Part shown: one piece after another, positions 1 to 5,467 of the stretch
Position numbering within the stretch: the first letter of the stretch is position 1
Layout: the number at the start of each line of letters is the position of its first letter
DNA from: Candidatus Harrisonbacteria bacterium
GTDB lineage: Bacteria > Patescibacteriota > Minisyncoccia > UBA6257 > UBA11618
Length of the DNA stretch: 7,958 bases
Reading direction: 5' to 3'
Assembly: GCA_023244865.1 (NCBI GenBank)
Contig: JAHFLM010000041.1
Coordinates: 1 to 7,958 of the forward strand
Position numbers and translations under genes: made by a program
The notes under the pieces: model-generated
What the model saw: the letters and a program-made list of their open reading frames with translations, nothing else
Database searches by the model: none
Told to the model about the DNA's origin: nothing

Positions 1-192
1 ATCGTGAACACAATGAAGAAGGGTGAAGATGTAGCGATTACTGGCTTTGGTACTTTTAGAGTTTATCGAAGAGCTGAGAGAATGGGCGTAAACCCAAAGA
101 CTGGCGAGAAGATTAAGATCGCCGCCGCTGTAAAGCCTAAGTTTAGAGCTGGGAAGTTGCTTAAAGAAGCCGTTCTAGGTTTAAAAGCTTAA
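1..192 (+). CDS. HU-family DNA-binding protein, 3' part
   Basis: This is the C-terminal part of a bacterial histone-like HU protein, which binds and bends DNA as a dimer and compacts the nucleoid. The reading frame is already open at base 1, so the first 25-30 residues of the roughly 90-residue family lie upstream of the window; the ATG at 13 is internal. Visible family signatures are the GFGTF core strand, followed by the long beta arm with the NPKTGEKI segment, whose proline inserts between DNA bases in characterised HU proteins. The basic C-terminal helix (RAGKLLKEAVLG) ends at TAA 190-192. A structured repeat and a rho-independent terminator follow, so the gene probably ends its transcription unit. 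HU cannot be told from the related IHF subunits with certainty, but the short tail favours HU. Confidence 0.93.
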   Translation: MVNTMKKGEDVAITGFGTFRVYRRAERMGVNPKTGEKIKIAAAVKPKFRAGKLLKEAVLGLKA

Positions 193-208
193 TATTTTGA
201 GCGATTCC

Positions 209-284
209 GGCGTTGCCTCTCTAGCTTCCTCGTTCGCAGTACTTAATCGTACAGCTCACGAGAGACTAGAGAAGCGCCTTGGAC
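209..284. repeat. Structured intergenic repeat, copy A
   Basis: This sequence shares a scattered set of blocks with 7139-7217, in the same order and spacing: GGCGTYGC, GCTTCC, CGTTC, GTA, TAC, GCTCACG and CCTTGRAC. It folds on itself: TCTCTAG (218-224) pairs with 266-272, CTCGT (229-233) with ACGAG (258-262), and GCaGTAC (236-242) with GTACaGC (249-255) around the loop TTAATC. The stem sequence differs from copy B but stays paired. It contains no open frame and lies between the HU stop and its terminator, so it would be transcribed as the HU 3' UTR. Confidence 0.6.
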
Positions 285-314
285 TCATCTGCTAACTATT
301 AACTTTTGTATTAA

Positions 315-350
315 AATCAAGAGACTTCCTGAAAAGGGAGTTTTTTGATT
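315..350 (+). terminator. Rho-independent terminator after HU
   Basis: The stem ACTTCC (324-329) pairs with GGGAGT (336-341), with one G-T pair, around the loop TGAAAA, and is followed by a T-run at 341-346. Outer bases AATCAA (315-320) and TTGATT (345-350) extend the pairing. It ends HU transcription and insulates the sigma-factor gene. Confidence 0.75.
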
Positions 351-356
351 GGCTAA

Positions 357-386
357 TTGACTTCCTATGGTATTGTGGTGAATAGT
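357..386 (+). promoter_or_regulatory. Possible promoter of the sigma-factor operon
   Basis: TTGACT at 357-362 is a good -35 box. At 18 bp spacing, AATAGT (381-386) is a poor -10 match (4 of 6). A start near 393 would exclude the TTG at 357 as translation start and favour the ATG at 432. The position right after the HU terminator is suitable, but the -10 is weak. Confidence 0.3.
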
Positions 387-431
387 GTGTTAGGTTCTAG
401 ATGTAACAAAAATCTATATAAACCGTTATCT

Positions 432-980
432 ATGTTAGAAAACGAGCTAATCGTCATAAAAAAGGCTAAGAGCGGGGATCATGAAGCTTTTACTGCTTTG
501 TATAACCACTACGTGGACCAGATTTTTAGATTCGTTTTGATAAAGACAGGGAGTCATCATGATGCGGAGGATTTAACGCATGAGACTTTTTTGAAGGCTT
601 GGCAGCATTTGCCGAATTTTAACGATTTAGGTCACCCTTTTTCGGCGTGGCTTTATGAGATTGCGAGGAATAAGGTAATTGATCGTTATCGAGCCAAAAA
701 AGATTCAATAAGTTTAGAGCCGGAATTTGCGGCGAGCTTGGTGTCAGATGAGAATGTGTCTGATCAGGTGTCGCTGAATTTTGAGGTGGCTAAGATTAGA
801 CTGGCGATGACAGAGCTGTCAGAATTAGAACAGGAGATCGTTACGATGCGATTTATTAATGATTTGTCTCCGGCGAAAATTGCGGAGAGCTTAGATAAGA
901 GTGAGGGGATGATTAGAATCACTCAGCATCGAGCGATTAGGAAATTGAAAAAGATTTTAGATAATGAATCAGATTTTTAA
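432..980 (+). CDS. ECF-type sigma-70 family RNA polymerase sigma factor
   Basis: An alternative sigma factor of 182 residues that directs RNA polymerase to a specific promoter set. Region 2 spans about residues 18-88: the core-binding helix DAEDLTHETFLKAW (44-57) is the classic region 2.2 signature, and AWLYEIARNKVIDRYR (72-87) is the 2.3/2.4 part that melts and reads the -10. Region 4 spans about 125-175, with the helix-turn-helix SPAKIAESLDKSEGMIRI (146-163) for -35 recognition. Regions 1 and 3 are absent, as in ECF (group 4) factors. I chose the ATG at 432: the frame stays open upstream to a TTG at 357, but those residues match nothing in the family and cover a likely -35 box. No Shine-Dalgarno is visible. 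The last 17 bases overlap the next gene, implying translational coupling. Confidence 0.92.
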   Translation: MLENELIVIKKAKSGDHEAFTALYNHYVDQIFRFVLIKTGSHHDAEDLTHETFLKAWQHLPNFNDLGHPFSAWLYEIARNKVIDRYRAKKDSISLEPEFAASLVSDENVSDQVSLNFEVAKIRLAMTELSELEQEIVTMRFINDLSPAKIAESLDKSEGMIRITQHRAIRKLKKILDNESDF

Positions 981-1320
981 TAAAATTAAGGAGTTGGGTT
1001 TAGGAGGAGAAAAGAAGGCGCAATCTTTGCGTTTAATTTTAGTTACTCCACAAGAGATCCCATCTCGATATCCTTTGTGGCAATTTGTAAGGCAGAGTTT
1101 TAACGTGAGAGAGGCGATGGCTTTTGGTTTAGGAATCGTGGTTTTAGCTACGGTGTCTTATTTGACGATTAAAAATAATTTAAAGGTAGAGCCGGCACAG
1201 TTGGCTAATGAATCCACTACCTACGGAATTAAGTTGGGTAAGGCTAACTATTATAGTGAAATCGCAAAAGATATTTTTATGGTGAGGGCTGGAGGGGAGA
1301 ATCTAGAAGATAATAATTAG
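964..1320 (+). CDS. Single-pass membrane protein, candidate anti-sigma partner
   Basis: A 118-residue protein with a basic cytoplasmic N-terminus (about 1-50), one membrane helix (about 52-69, AFGLGIVVLATVSYLTI) and a short outer tail ending in acidic residues. I recognise no named domain. The start overlaps the end of the sigma gene by 17 bases in another frame, which strongly suggests co-expression. Membrane proteins encoded immediately after an ECF sigma gene are commonly its anti-sigma factor, holding it at the membrane until a signal arrives. Here that role is inferred from context alone: I see no zinc-binding HxxxCxxC motif, and the cytoplasmic part is short for a sigma-binding domain. 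It could instead be an unrelated small membrane protein. The operon ends here, facing a convergent gene. Confidence 0.75.
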   Translation: MNQIFNKIKELGLGGEKKAQSLRLILVTPQEIPSRYPLWQFVRQSFNVREAMAFGLGIVVLATVSYLTIKNNLKVEPAQLANESTTYGIKLGKANYYSEIAKDIFMVRAGGENLEDNN

Positions 1321-1335
1321 AATCTAATTATTGTT
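1309..1335. terminator. AT-rich hairpin between convergent genes
   Basis: AATAATTAG (1312-1320) pairs perfectly with CTAATTATT (1324-1332) around AAT. The stem contains the plus-strand stop codon, and the pairing reaches the last codons of the minus gene. It sits where a bidirectional terminator is expected, but it is GC-poor and lacks a clean T-run, so termination strength is uncertain. Confidence 0.35.
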
Positions 1336-1951
1336 ACTTATTGAGTTCTGTGGTGGTGATTTTGTAAATATCTTCAAAGTCCGTCATCGTCGAATCAAAC
1401 TTAAGGTTGAGGTTATTAACCTTTTTTATTTCTTCGTTGATGGTGTTGATTTTGGCTGCAACTATAGCTTTACCGTTTGGAATTTCTTTGCCGATAAATT
1501 TTTGATGAAGAAGGTCGAAGAGGTTTTGGAGTTCGTCGTTTAAAGTAATTAAGTGATTAACAAGGTTTACTTCATAGCCAAGAGCTTCGGTGGCTAGAGC
1601 CCGAGCTCTTAATGGCTCAACTTCAGGGAGGTAGGCTGTCATGGTTGAAAGGTAGGAAGAGAGGAGGACGGCTTGTTCGCGTGCTTCTTTGTTTCTGGTA
1701 ATTTCTTTATATAAGTAGTCGAGGGCGTCGGAGTAGTCGCCTTTATGATCAAAGTGGCCGATTTGTTCAAGGCCGGCTAAAGATTGATTGCCTAAAAAGG
1801 CGATTTTTCTCGAAACTAAAGAGCCGTCCTTGTAGGCGGCTTGGAATTCTACTGGAACAGACTTTTTTTCCCAAAGGAAACGTTGTCCAAGATAATAAAA
1901 AGACGGTAGAATTACCGCTAAAAGGATCACTAAGACGGTTTTGTTTCTCAT
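1334..1951 (-). CDS. Membrane-anchored helical protein of unknown function
   Basis: A 205-residue protein not recognised as any named family. From the ATG at 1951 it begins MRNKTVLVILLAVILPSFYY, a basic start followed by a membrane helix (about 5-23) that acts as signal anchor. The remainder, presumably outside the membrane, is almost wholly helical and rich in Leu, Glu and Lys; the middle part (GDYSDALDYLYKEITRNKEA) has the look of a TPR-like helix pair, and the last third (LNDELQNLFDLLHQKF onward) looks like coiled coil. The frame extends upstream to a TTG at 2005, but the extra 18 residues would put a polar stretch before the signal anchor, so ATG 1951 is preferred. It is convergent with the sigma operon, 13 bases apart. 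Neither a ribosome site nor a good promoter is visible. Confidence 0.8.
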   Translation of the reverse strand: MRNKTVLVILLAVILPSFYYLGQRFLWEKKSVPVEFQAAYKDGSLVSRKIAFLGNQSLAGLEQIGHFDHKGDYSDALDYLYKEITRNKEAREQAVLLSSYLSTMTAYLPEVEPLRARALATEALGYEVNLVNHLITLNDELQNLFDLLHQKFIGKEIPNGKAIVAAKINTINEEIKKVNNLNLKFDSTMTDFEDIYKITTTELNK

Positions 1952-2157
1952 CTTTGATATTGGCGTAGCACTGGCTATTCTCTTATAAAACTTGGCAAAA
2001 GGCAAGCTGTAGACTAGAATCCTACATTAAGTAGTCGTGGTTGTGCGTTGTATATGACGAGTCCATGATTTTAGTCAATGATGATGCGGGCTTTGTCATT
2101 TTGAAGTTTTGGCGACTTAATAATGTAGTCCTTCTTCGCGTAAAGCTACGAGGGGTC

Positions 2158-2180
2158 GCACGATTCCGAAGGAATCATGC
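2158..2180 (+). other. Hairpin abutting the tRNA-Gly 5' end
   Basis: GATTCC (2162-2167) pairs with GGAATC (2171-2176) around GAA, extended by GCA/TGC beyond one C-A mismatch. The right arm ends on the first two bases of tRNA-Gly. It may shape 5' leader processing by RNase P. The space from 1952 to 2157 upstream holds no convincing gene; a possible weak tRNA promoter is TTGTCA (2093-2098) with TTAATA (2117-2122). Confidence 0.45.
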
Positions 2181-2249
2181 GGGAATAGCACAGTGGTAGT
2201 GCACCTGCCTTCCAAGCAGGGTACGCGGGTCCGATTCCCGTTTCCCGCT
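2179..2249 (+). tRNA. tRNA-Gly(TCC)
   Basis: A complete cloverleaf of 71 bases. Acceptor GCGGGAA pairs with TTCCCGC (2242-2248), discriminator T as usual for bacterial glycine tRNA. D stem GCAC/GTGC, anticodon stem CCTGC/GCAGG with loop CTTCCAA giving anticodon TCC (reads GGA/GGG), T stem GCGGG/CCCGT (one G-T pair) with loop TCCGATT. The 3' CCA is not encoded and must be added by CCA transferase. The acceptor 3' strand is also the base of a 24-bp hairpin just downstream. Confidence 0.96.
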
Positions 2250-2295
2250 CAAATAAAAACCCCCTTTGAATAAAGGGGGTTTTTATTTGAGCGGG
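2244..2295. terminator. Very long perfect hairpin terminator after tRNA-Gly
   Basis: Bases 2244-2267 are exactly complementary to 2272-2295, a 24-bp stem with loop GAAT. The core is CCCCC/GGGGG flanked by A and T runs on both strands, so it can terminate transcription in either direction. The lower seven pairs use the tRNA 3' acceptor bases CCCGCTC (2244-2250), so full stem formation competes with the tRNA acceptor stem. Confidence 0.88.
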
Positions 2296-2321
2296 GCTCG
2301 CCCTTAGGGGGCGGCCCGCTC
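2289..2321 (+). other. GC-rich hairpin competing with the terminator base
   Basis: GAGCGGG (2289-2295) pairs with CCCGCTC (2315-2321), and TCGCCC (2298-2303) with GGGCGG (2309-2314), loop TTAGG, with one G-T pair and a two-base bulge. The left arm is the same GAGCGGG that closes the terminator stem, so the two folds exclude each other. CCCGCTC repeats the tRNA-Gly 3' end. Function unknown. Confidence 0.5.
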
Positions 2322-2331
2322 TCAATCGGTC

Positions 2332-2367
2332 TGTAATATTTTTGGTCTTTAAACGGCCTCTATTACA
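2332..2367 (+). promoter_or_regulatory. Leader hairpin ahead of the surface-protein operon
   Basis: TGTAATA (2332-2338) pairs perfectly with TATTACA (2361-2367); inside it GGTC (2344-2347) pairs with GGCC (2355-2358), one G-T pair. It ends 22 bases before the ATG at 2390. If transcription starts upstream it would be a 5' UTR structure. I see no convincing -35/-10 pair for this operon between 2296 and 2389. Confidence 0.35.
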
Positions 2368-2389
2368 CGGGTCTAAATAACTTATATAT

Positions 2390-2530
2390 ATGTTTACAAA
2401 TATTTTTTTCATACTGATAGTTTTGTGGTTGTTGGGATACATTGTTTTTCCAATAGCGGGTTCGCTAATTCATATCCTATTAGTTTTAGCTGTGATCGCG
2501 ATTCTTTTGCGGATTATTGACCGTCAATAA
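2390..2530 (+). CDS. lmo0937-family-like small membrane protein
   Basis: A 46-residue hydrophobic protein, too short for most gene finders' cut-offs. It reads MFTNIFFILIVLWLLGYIVF, then a PIAG turn, then a second hydrophobic stretch SLIHILLVLAVIAILLRI with a short basic end. The pattern of a VLWLLG helix, a Gly-containing turn, a LIHxLLVxAxI helix and an Arg-rich tail is that of the lmo0937 / DUF5670 family, roughly 50 residues long and of unknown function. It has two predicted membrane segments (about 3-21 and 25-42). It ends 11 bases before the DUF3494 protein gene, so the two are probably co-transcribed. No Shine-Dalgarno precedes the ATG; the leader is AT-rich with a hairpin. Family assignment is by pattern memory, without a search. 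Confidence 0.8.
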   Translation: MFTNIFFILIVLWLLGYIVFPIAGSLIHILLVLAVIAILLRIIDRQ

Positions 2531-2541
2531 ACTTTTTTGAT

Positions 2542-4023
2542 ATGAAAAAATATATTATTAATTTAATAGGGGCGACGCTCGCTGTTTTATTTTTGTTTAG
2601 CTTAGTTTGGCCAAGTACTATTTTAGCGGCTGGGCCGATGGCGGTGAATCTTTTGTCAGCGAATAATTTTACGATTTTAGCAGAAACTGGGATTACGAAC
2701 ACCGGGGGTCACACGATTTCGATTATTGGAAACATTGGCTCAAGTCCGATTACGGCGGCGGCGATGAATACGGTTTTTTGTTCGGAGATGAACGGTACTA
2801 TTTATGGTGTGGATGCGGCTTATGTGGGGAGTGGTATTCAGACATGTTATGCCGGTAATCCACCTTTGGCTAATAAAACTTTTGTGGATAATGGTGTACT
2901 TGATATGGAAGCTGCTTACCTCGATGCGACTTCGAGGATTGCTCCAGACGGCATAGAATTATATGCCGGTAATATTGGCGGGCAGATTTTTACGCCGGGA
3001 CTTTATAAATGGAGTACAGATGTTTCGATTCCAACTTCAGTGACTCTTTCGGGTGGAGCGAATGATGTTTGGATTTTTCAAATAGCGGGGGATTTGAACG
3101 TGGCCTCGAGCGGCAGTTTGCCGACTGGGGTGAAGGTGATTTTGTTTGGCGGAGCGCAAGCAGCGAATGTTTTTTGGCAGGTGGGTGGAGTGACTGGTGC
3201 GACCTTGGGAACTTATGCGACATTTAATGGAAATATTTTAACGGCAAAGCAGATTATTATTCAAACCGGGGTGAATTTTAGTGGTAGAGCTTTGGCGCAA
3301 ACTCAGGTGACGCTTGATGCTAATTTAATTTTGTTCCCGACAATTTTAAGTACTAGCAGCGGCTCACATCAGGGGACGATTACTGTAATTAAAAATGTGA
3401 TTAATGATAATGGTGGGACGAAGAAGGTGGCCGACTTTCCACTTTTTATAAGTGGGACACCGGTGATCTCAGGTGAGACTAATGGTTTTCGTGCGCCGGC
3501 TGATGGGTATTTGGTGAGCGAAGCTTCTAGCTCTAATTATTCACGAACTTTTTCTGGTGATTGTGATTTTGAGGGACAGGTAAATCTTGCTACTGGTGAT
3601 AATAAGGTTTGTTACATTACTAATAATGACATAGCTCCAGTTGTTGTGGCGCCGATTGTTCAGGCGGCTCCCTTGCCTACGTTGGCTGTTTCGCCAGTTG
3701 CTCCCGTGATTACTACTTATAGTATGCCTCCGACTACTGTTGTTAATTACCCTACTATTTTGACGACTACGGTTGTAAATAGTTTTGTGAATGATCCTGA
3801 TCCGATAGTGCCTAACTTAGGCTTTGAGCCGATTGATTTAATGTTATTGGGTTTGGGTTTTGAGTCTCATAACTTAGCACTGTTAGATTCTGGTGTTACT
3901 TGGGAGGTTGATAGTGATGTTTCGAGTGATGAAAATGTTTCATTGGACTTGGCGATATTAGTTGGAATTTTTAGCTTGGCTTTAGTGGGTTTGATCGTAA
4001 TTTTTAAAAGGCACTTGGCTTAA
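2542..4023 (+). CDS. Secreted DUF3494 (ice-binding-like) surface protein
   Basis: A 493-residue exported protein. Residues 1-30 are a Sec signal peptide (KK start, hydrophobic core, probable cleavage after TILAA). Residues about 37-266 are a DUF3494 domain, the beta-solenoid of bacterial ice-binding proteins: note the repeated GNIG, FTPGLYKW, DVWIFQIAGDL, ANVFWQVGG, TFNGNILT and GRALAQTQVTLDAN signatures. Residues about 279-363 form a small beta-sandwich (TVIKNVINDNGG to CYITNND) like the prealbumin/collagen-binding-B modules of cell-wall proteins, with Cys341 and Cys357 able to bond. A Pro/Val/Thr linker (364-420) leads to VPNLG (423-427) and a terminal membrane helix (470-488) with a KRH tail. 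The sortase gene starts 5 bases after the stop. Many DUF3494 proteins are adhesins or unproven for ice binding, so surface adhesion is equally likely. Confidence 0.9.
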   Translation: MKKYIINLIGATLAVLFLFSLVWPSTILAAGPMAVNLLSANNFTILAETGITNTGGHTISIIGNIGSSPITAAAMNTVFCSEMNGTIYGVDAAYVGSGIQTCYAGNPPLANKTFVDNGVLDMEAAYLDATSRIAPDGIELYAGNIGGQIFTPGLYKWSTDVSIPTSVTLSGGANDVWIFQIAGDLNVASSGSLPTGVKVILFGGAQAANVFWQVGGVTGATLGTYATFNGNILTAKQIIIQTGVNFSGRALAQTQVTLDANLILFPTILSTSSGSHQGTITVIKNVINDNGGTKKVADFPLFISGTPVISGETNGFRAPADGYLVSEASSSNYSRTFSGDCDFEGQVNLATGDNKVCYITNNDIAPVVVAPIVQAAPLPTLAVSPVAPVITTYSMPPTTVVNYPTILTTTVVNSFVNDPDPIVPNLGFEPIDLMLLGLGFESHNLALLDSGVTWEVDSDVSSDENVSLDLAILVGIFSLALVGLIVIFKRHLA

Positions 4024-4028
4024 CTAAA

Positions 4029-4607
4029 GTGTTTTCCTCAAATTATAAGTTATTACTAATAGCTTTTCTTGGACTAGGATTTTTTGCGATCTTTGTTTTT
4101 TATATTGCTTTGCAAGATTTTGAAATTTCTTTCAGGAGGCGGTTGGTTCAGGATGTTTATGGGGTGCCAGTGCGGATGAAGATTCCGGTGATTAGGCTAG
4201 ATGAGACGGTGTTAGATGTTGGCCTCACGCCTTTTGGTGTTATGGGGGCGCCTGCGGGGCCGAAAAATGTGGCATGGTTTAATCTTCAGCCTCGGCCCGG
4301 AGAAGGGGGGAGCGCAATTATTGTCGGACATTTTGGGTGGAAGGGTGGGGTGCAGGCGGCGTTTGATAATTTAAATAAATTACATGTAGGAGATAGGTTG
4401 TATGTTGAGGATAGTAATGGCTTAGTGATTACTTTTTTGGTGCGCGAGTGGCGGCTGTATGACAAAAATGAAAATTTTTCTAAGGTGTTCAATATGAGTG
4501 GTGATGGGGCGCACTTGAATTTGATTACTTGTGGGGGAGCGTGGAATGCGGATCAAAAAAGTTACGCTGATCGGTTGGTGATCTTTGCGGATAAGGAATA
4601 TAAATAG
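4029..4607 (+). CDS. Sortase family transpeptidase
   Basis: A 192-residue membrane-anchored cysteine transpeptidase that cuts a sorting motif in surface proteins and joins them to an acceptor on the cell envelope. An N-terminal membrane helix (about 7-28) is followed by the sortase barrel (about 50-190), with conserved lines IPVIRLDETVLDVGLTP, PKNVAWFNLQPRPGEGGSA and LNLITCGG. The catalytic triad is visible: His101 in VGHFGWK, Cys168 in ITCGG and Arg182 in DRLVIF. Length and motifs resemble class D/E/F-type sortases of actinobacteria and CPR; the exact class needs a tree. The start is GTG at 4029, five bases after the DUF3494 stop, and is needed to include the membrane helix. Operon position makes that protein its likely substrate. 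Confidence 0.93.
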   Translation: MFSSNYKLLLIAFLGLGFFAIFVFYIALQDFEISFRRRLVQDVYGVPVRMKIPVIRLDETVLDVGLTPFGVMGAPAGPKNVAWFNLQPRPGEGGSAIIVGHFGWKGGVQAAFDNLNKLHVGDRLYVEDSNGLVITFLVREWRLYDKNENFSKVFNMSGDGAHLNLITCGGAWNADQKSYADRLVIFADKEYK

Positions 4608-4645
4608 CTTTTAATTAAGTTGTTTTTTGGTTTATTATATTTGTA

Positions 4646-4954
4646 ATGAAAGAAATGCAGCGGCAGGTGGGGGAATGGATTGCTCAATATAAGATTGGGT
4701 ATTTTAAGCCTTTAGAAATTTTGGCGAGATTAACTGAGGAGGTGGGGGAGTTGGCTCGGGAAGTGAATCATCGTTTTGGACCGAAAAAGAAAAAGCCCGA
4801 AGAAGAGCTTGTTGAGATTGGAGATGAGATGGCTGATATAATTTTTACTTTGGTGTGTATGGCTAATTCTTTAGAGATTGATTTGGATGAGCATTTTAAA
4901 AGAGTGATGGATAAATGTTATAGCAGGGATAAAGACAGATGGGAGAAGAAATAG
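4646..4954 (+). CDS. MazG-like nucleotide pyrophosphohydrolase (YpjD type)
   Basis: A 102-residue all-helical house-cleaning enzyme that hydrolyses (d)NTPs to the monophosphate and pyrophosphate, probably removing non-canonical nucleotides in the cytoplasm. It is a single MazG domain, as in the Bacillus YpjD type, rather than the double domain of E. coli MazG. The magnesium-binding acidic motifs are present: EEVGE (31-35) and ExxD at E61-D64, with further acids at 53-60. The segment ARLTEEVGELAREVNHRFG and the ending SRDKDRWEKK match the YpjD pattern. The ATG at 4646 lacks a Shine-Dalgarno; TATTAT at 4632-4637 lies close enough that the mRNA could be nearly leaderless, although no good -35 is visible. 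A strong bidirectional terminator follows. Fit to the family is clear; the true substrate is unknown. Confidence 0.9.
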   Translation: MKEMQRQVGEWIAQYKIGYFKPLEILARLTEEVGELAREVNHRFGPKKKKPEEELVEIGDEMADIIFTLVCMANSLEIDLDEHFKRVMDKCYSRDKDRWEKK

Positions 4955-4970
4955 TTTTTAGATTAATTTA

Positions 4971-4992
4971 AAAACCACCCTAGGGTGGTTTT
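4971..4992. terminator. Bidirectional terminator
   Basis: AAAACCACCCT is followed at once by its exact reverse complement, a 22-base perfect palindrome. Folded with loop CTAG it gives a 9-bp stem with A-run and T-run on opposite sides, so it serves both the MazG gene and the convergent gene at 5015. Confidence 0.88.
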
Positions 4993-5014
4993 ATGTTATT
5001 GCTTTGTAATCAGA

Positions 5015-5314
5015 TTAACTATTAGCTTTTTGGGCTTTTCGTTGAATATTTGTGCGTAGCCGATTCAGGATTGAGTTGCAGAGTTTGGCTGTCTTGGCGG
5101 AGATCCAGATAGCGGTTGAGATTGCGTCGGTAGCGATTGAATATTGAAAGCCTTCTTGGGACCCTCTAAGATTCAAGCCTCTTTCTTTCATTGCGGCTAT
5201 GATTTGTTGGTCTACTTCTGAATCTTCGTTGATTATCAGACGTCCATTGTTTTTGTATGGGGGAGCGGCAGAGTTTGGACTTATTGTTGCTGGAAACTCT
5301 TTGGTAATCTGCAT
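5015..5314 (-). CDS. Hypothetical protein, 99 residues
   Basis: I do not recognise this protein. From ATG 5314 it encodes 99 residues: a Pro/Asn-rich, probably flexible start (FPATISPNSAAPPYKNNG), then a compact helical part with SEVDQQIIAAMKERG (32-46), and a basic C-terminal helix (SILNRLRTNIQRKAQ) without membrane segments. It appears cytoplasmic, and the basic end could contact nucleic acid, though that is a guess. The frame extends upstream to an ATG at 5386, but that start would overlap the -35 box of a good promoter at 5358-5386, whose expected transcript begins near 5351; ATG 5314, with the purine run AAAAAAGG upstream, fits better. Promoter in front and shared terminator behind support a real single-gene unit. 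A 66-codon frame on the other strand is taken as a shadow. Confidence 0.62.
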   Translation of the reverse strand: MQITKEFPATISPNSAAPPYKNNGRLIINEDSEVDQQIIAAMKERGLNLRGSQEGFQYSIATDAISTAIWISAKTAKLCNSILNRLRTNIQRKAQKANS

Positions 5315-5357
5315 GACCCGTACCTTTTTTCTGGTGTGTAAATGGGGAGCTGTGTGT

Positions 5358-5386
5358 AAAATATATTTTATTAATGTTTTTGTCAA
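5358..5386 (-). promoter_or_regulatory. Promoter of the 99-residue hypothetical gene
   Basis: Read on the minus strand, a perfect -35 TTGACA (5386-5381) is followed after 17 bp by TATTTT (5363-5358); TATATT at 15 bp is an alternative. Expected start near 5351, about 37 bases before ATG 5314. Confidence 0.6.
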
Positions 5387-5406
5387 TTTAAAATTCTAGA
5401 TAATAT
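5380..5406 (+). promoter_or_regulatory. Possible divergent promoter for the Cys-rich protein
   Basis: TTGTCA (5380-5385) and TAATAT (5401-5406) are separated by only 15 bp. The -35 overlaps the minus-strand TTGACA because the bases form a near palindrome. If used, leader length is about 55 bases. Confidence 0.3.
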
Positions 5407-5467
5407 TTGCACTGTGGATAACTCGGGATTTGATAGTTGGGATGGAAGATATATCATTAAGGATATG

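Noticed and set aside
1331..1543. 70-codon plus-strand open frame
   Set aside because: It is antisense to the membrane-anchored protein at 1334-1951, with Phe/Val-rich shadow composition.
2244..2321. tRNA-Gly attachment site with a prophage or genomic island
   Set aside because: The duplicated tRNA end is only seven bases and no integrase or island genes follow.
2146..2442. 98-codon minus-strand open frame
   Set aside because: It runs through tRNA-Gly, its terminator and the small membrane protein gene; composition reflects these features rather than a protein.
4971..5006. Transcription attenuator for the downstream region
   Set aside because: The palindrome is a plain bidirectional terminator between two convergent genes; no leader peptide or alternative fold is visible.
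5199..5399. 66-codon plus-strand open frame
   Set aside because: It is antisense to the 99-residue hypothetical and crosses its promoter; the minus-strand frame has a better promoter and terminator.
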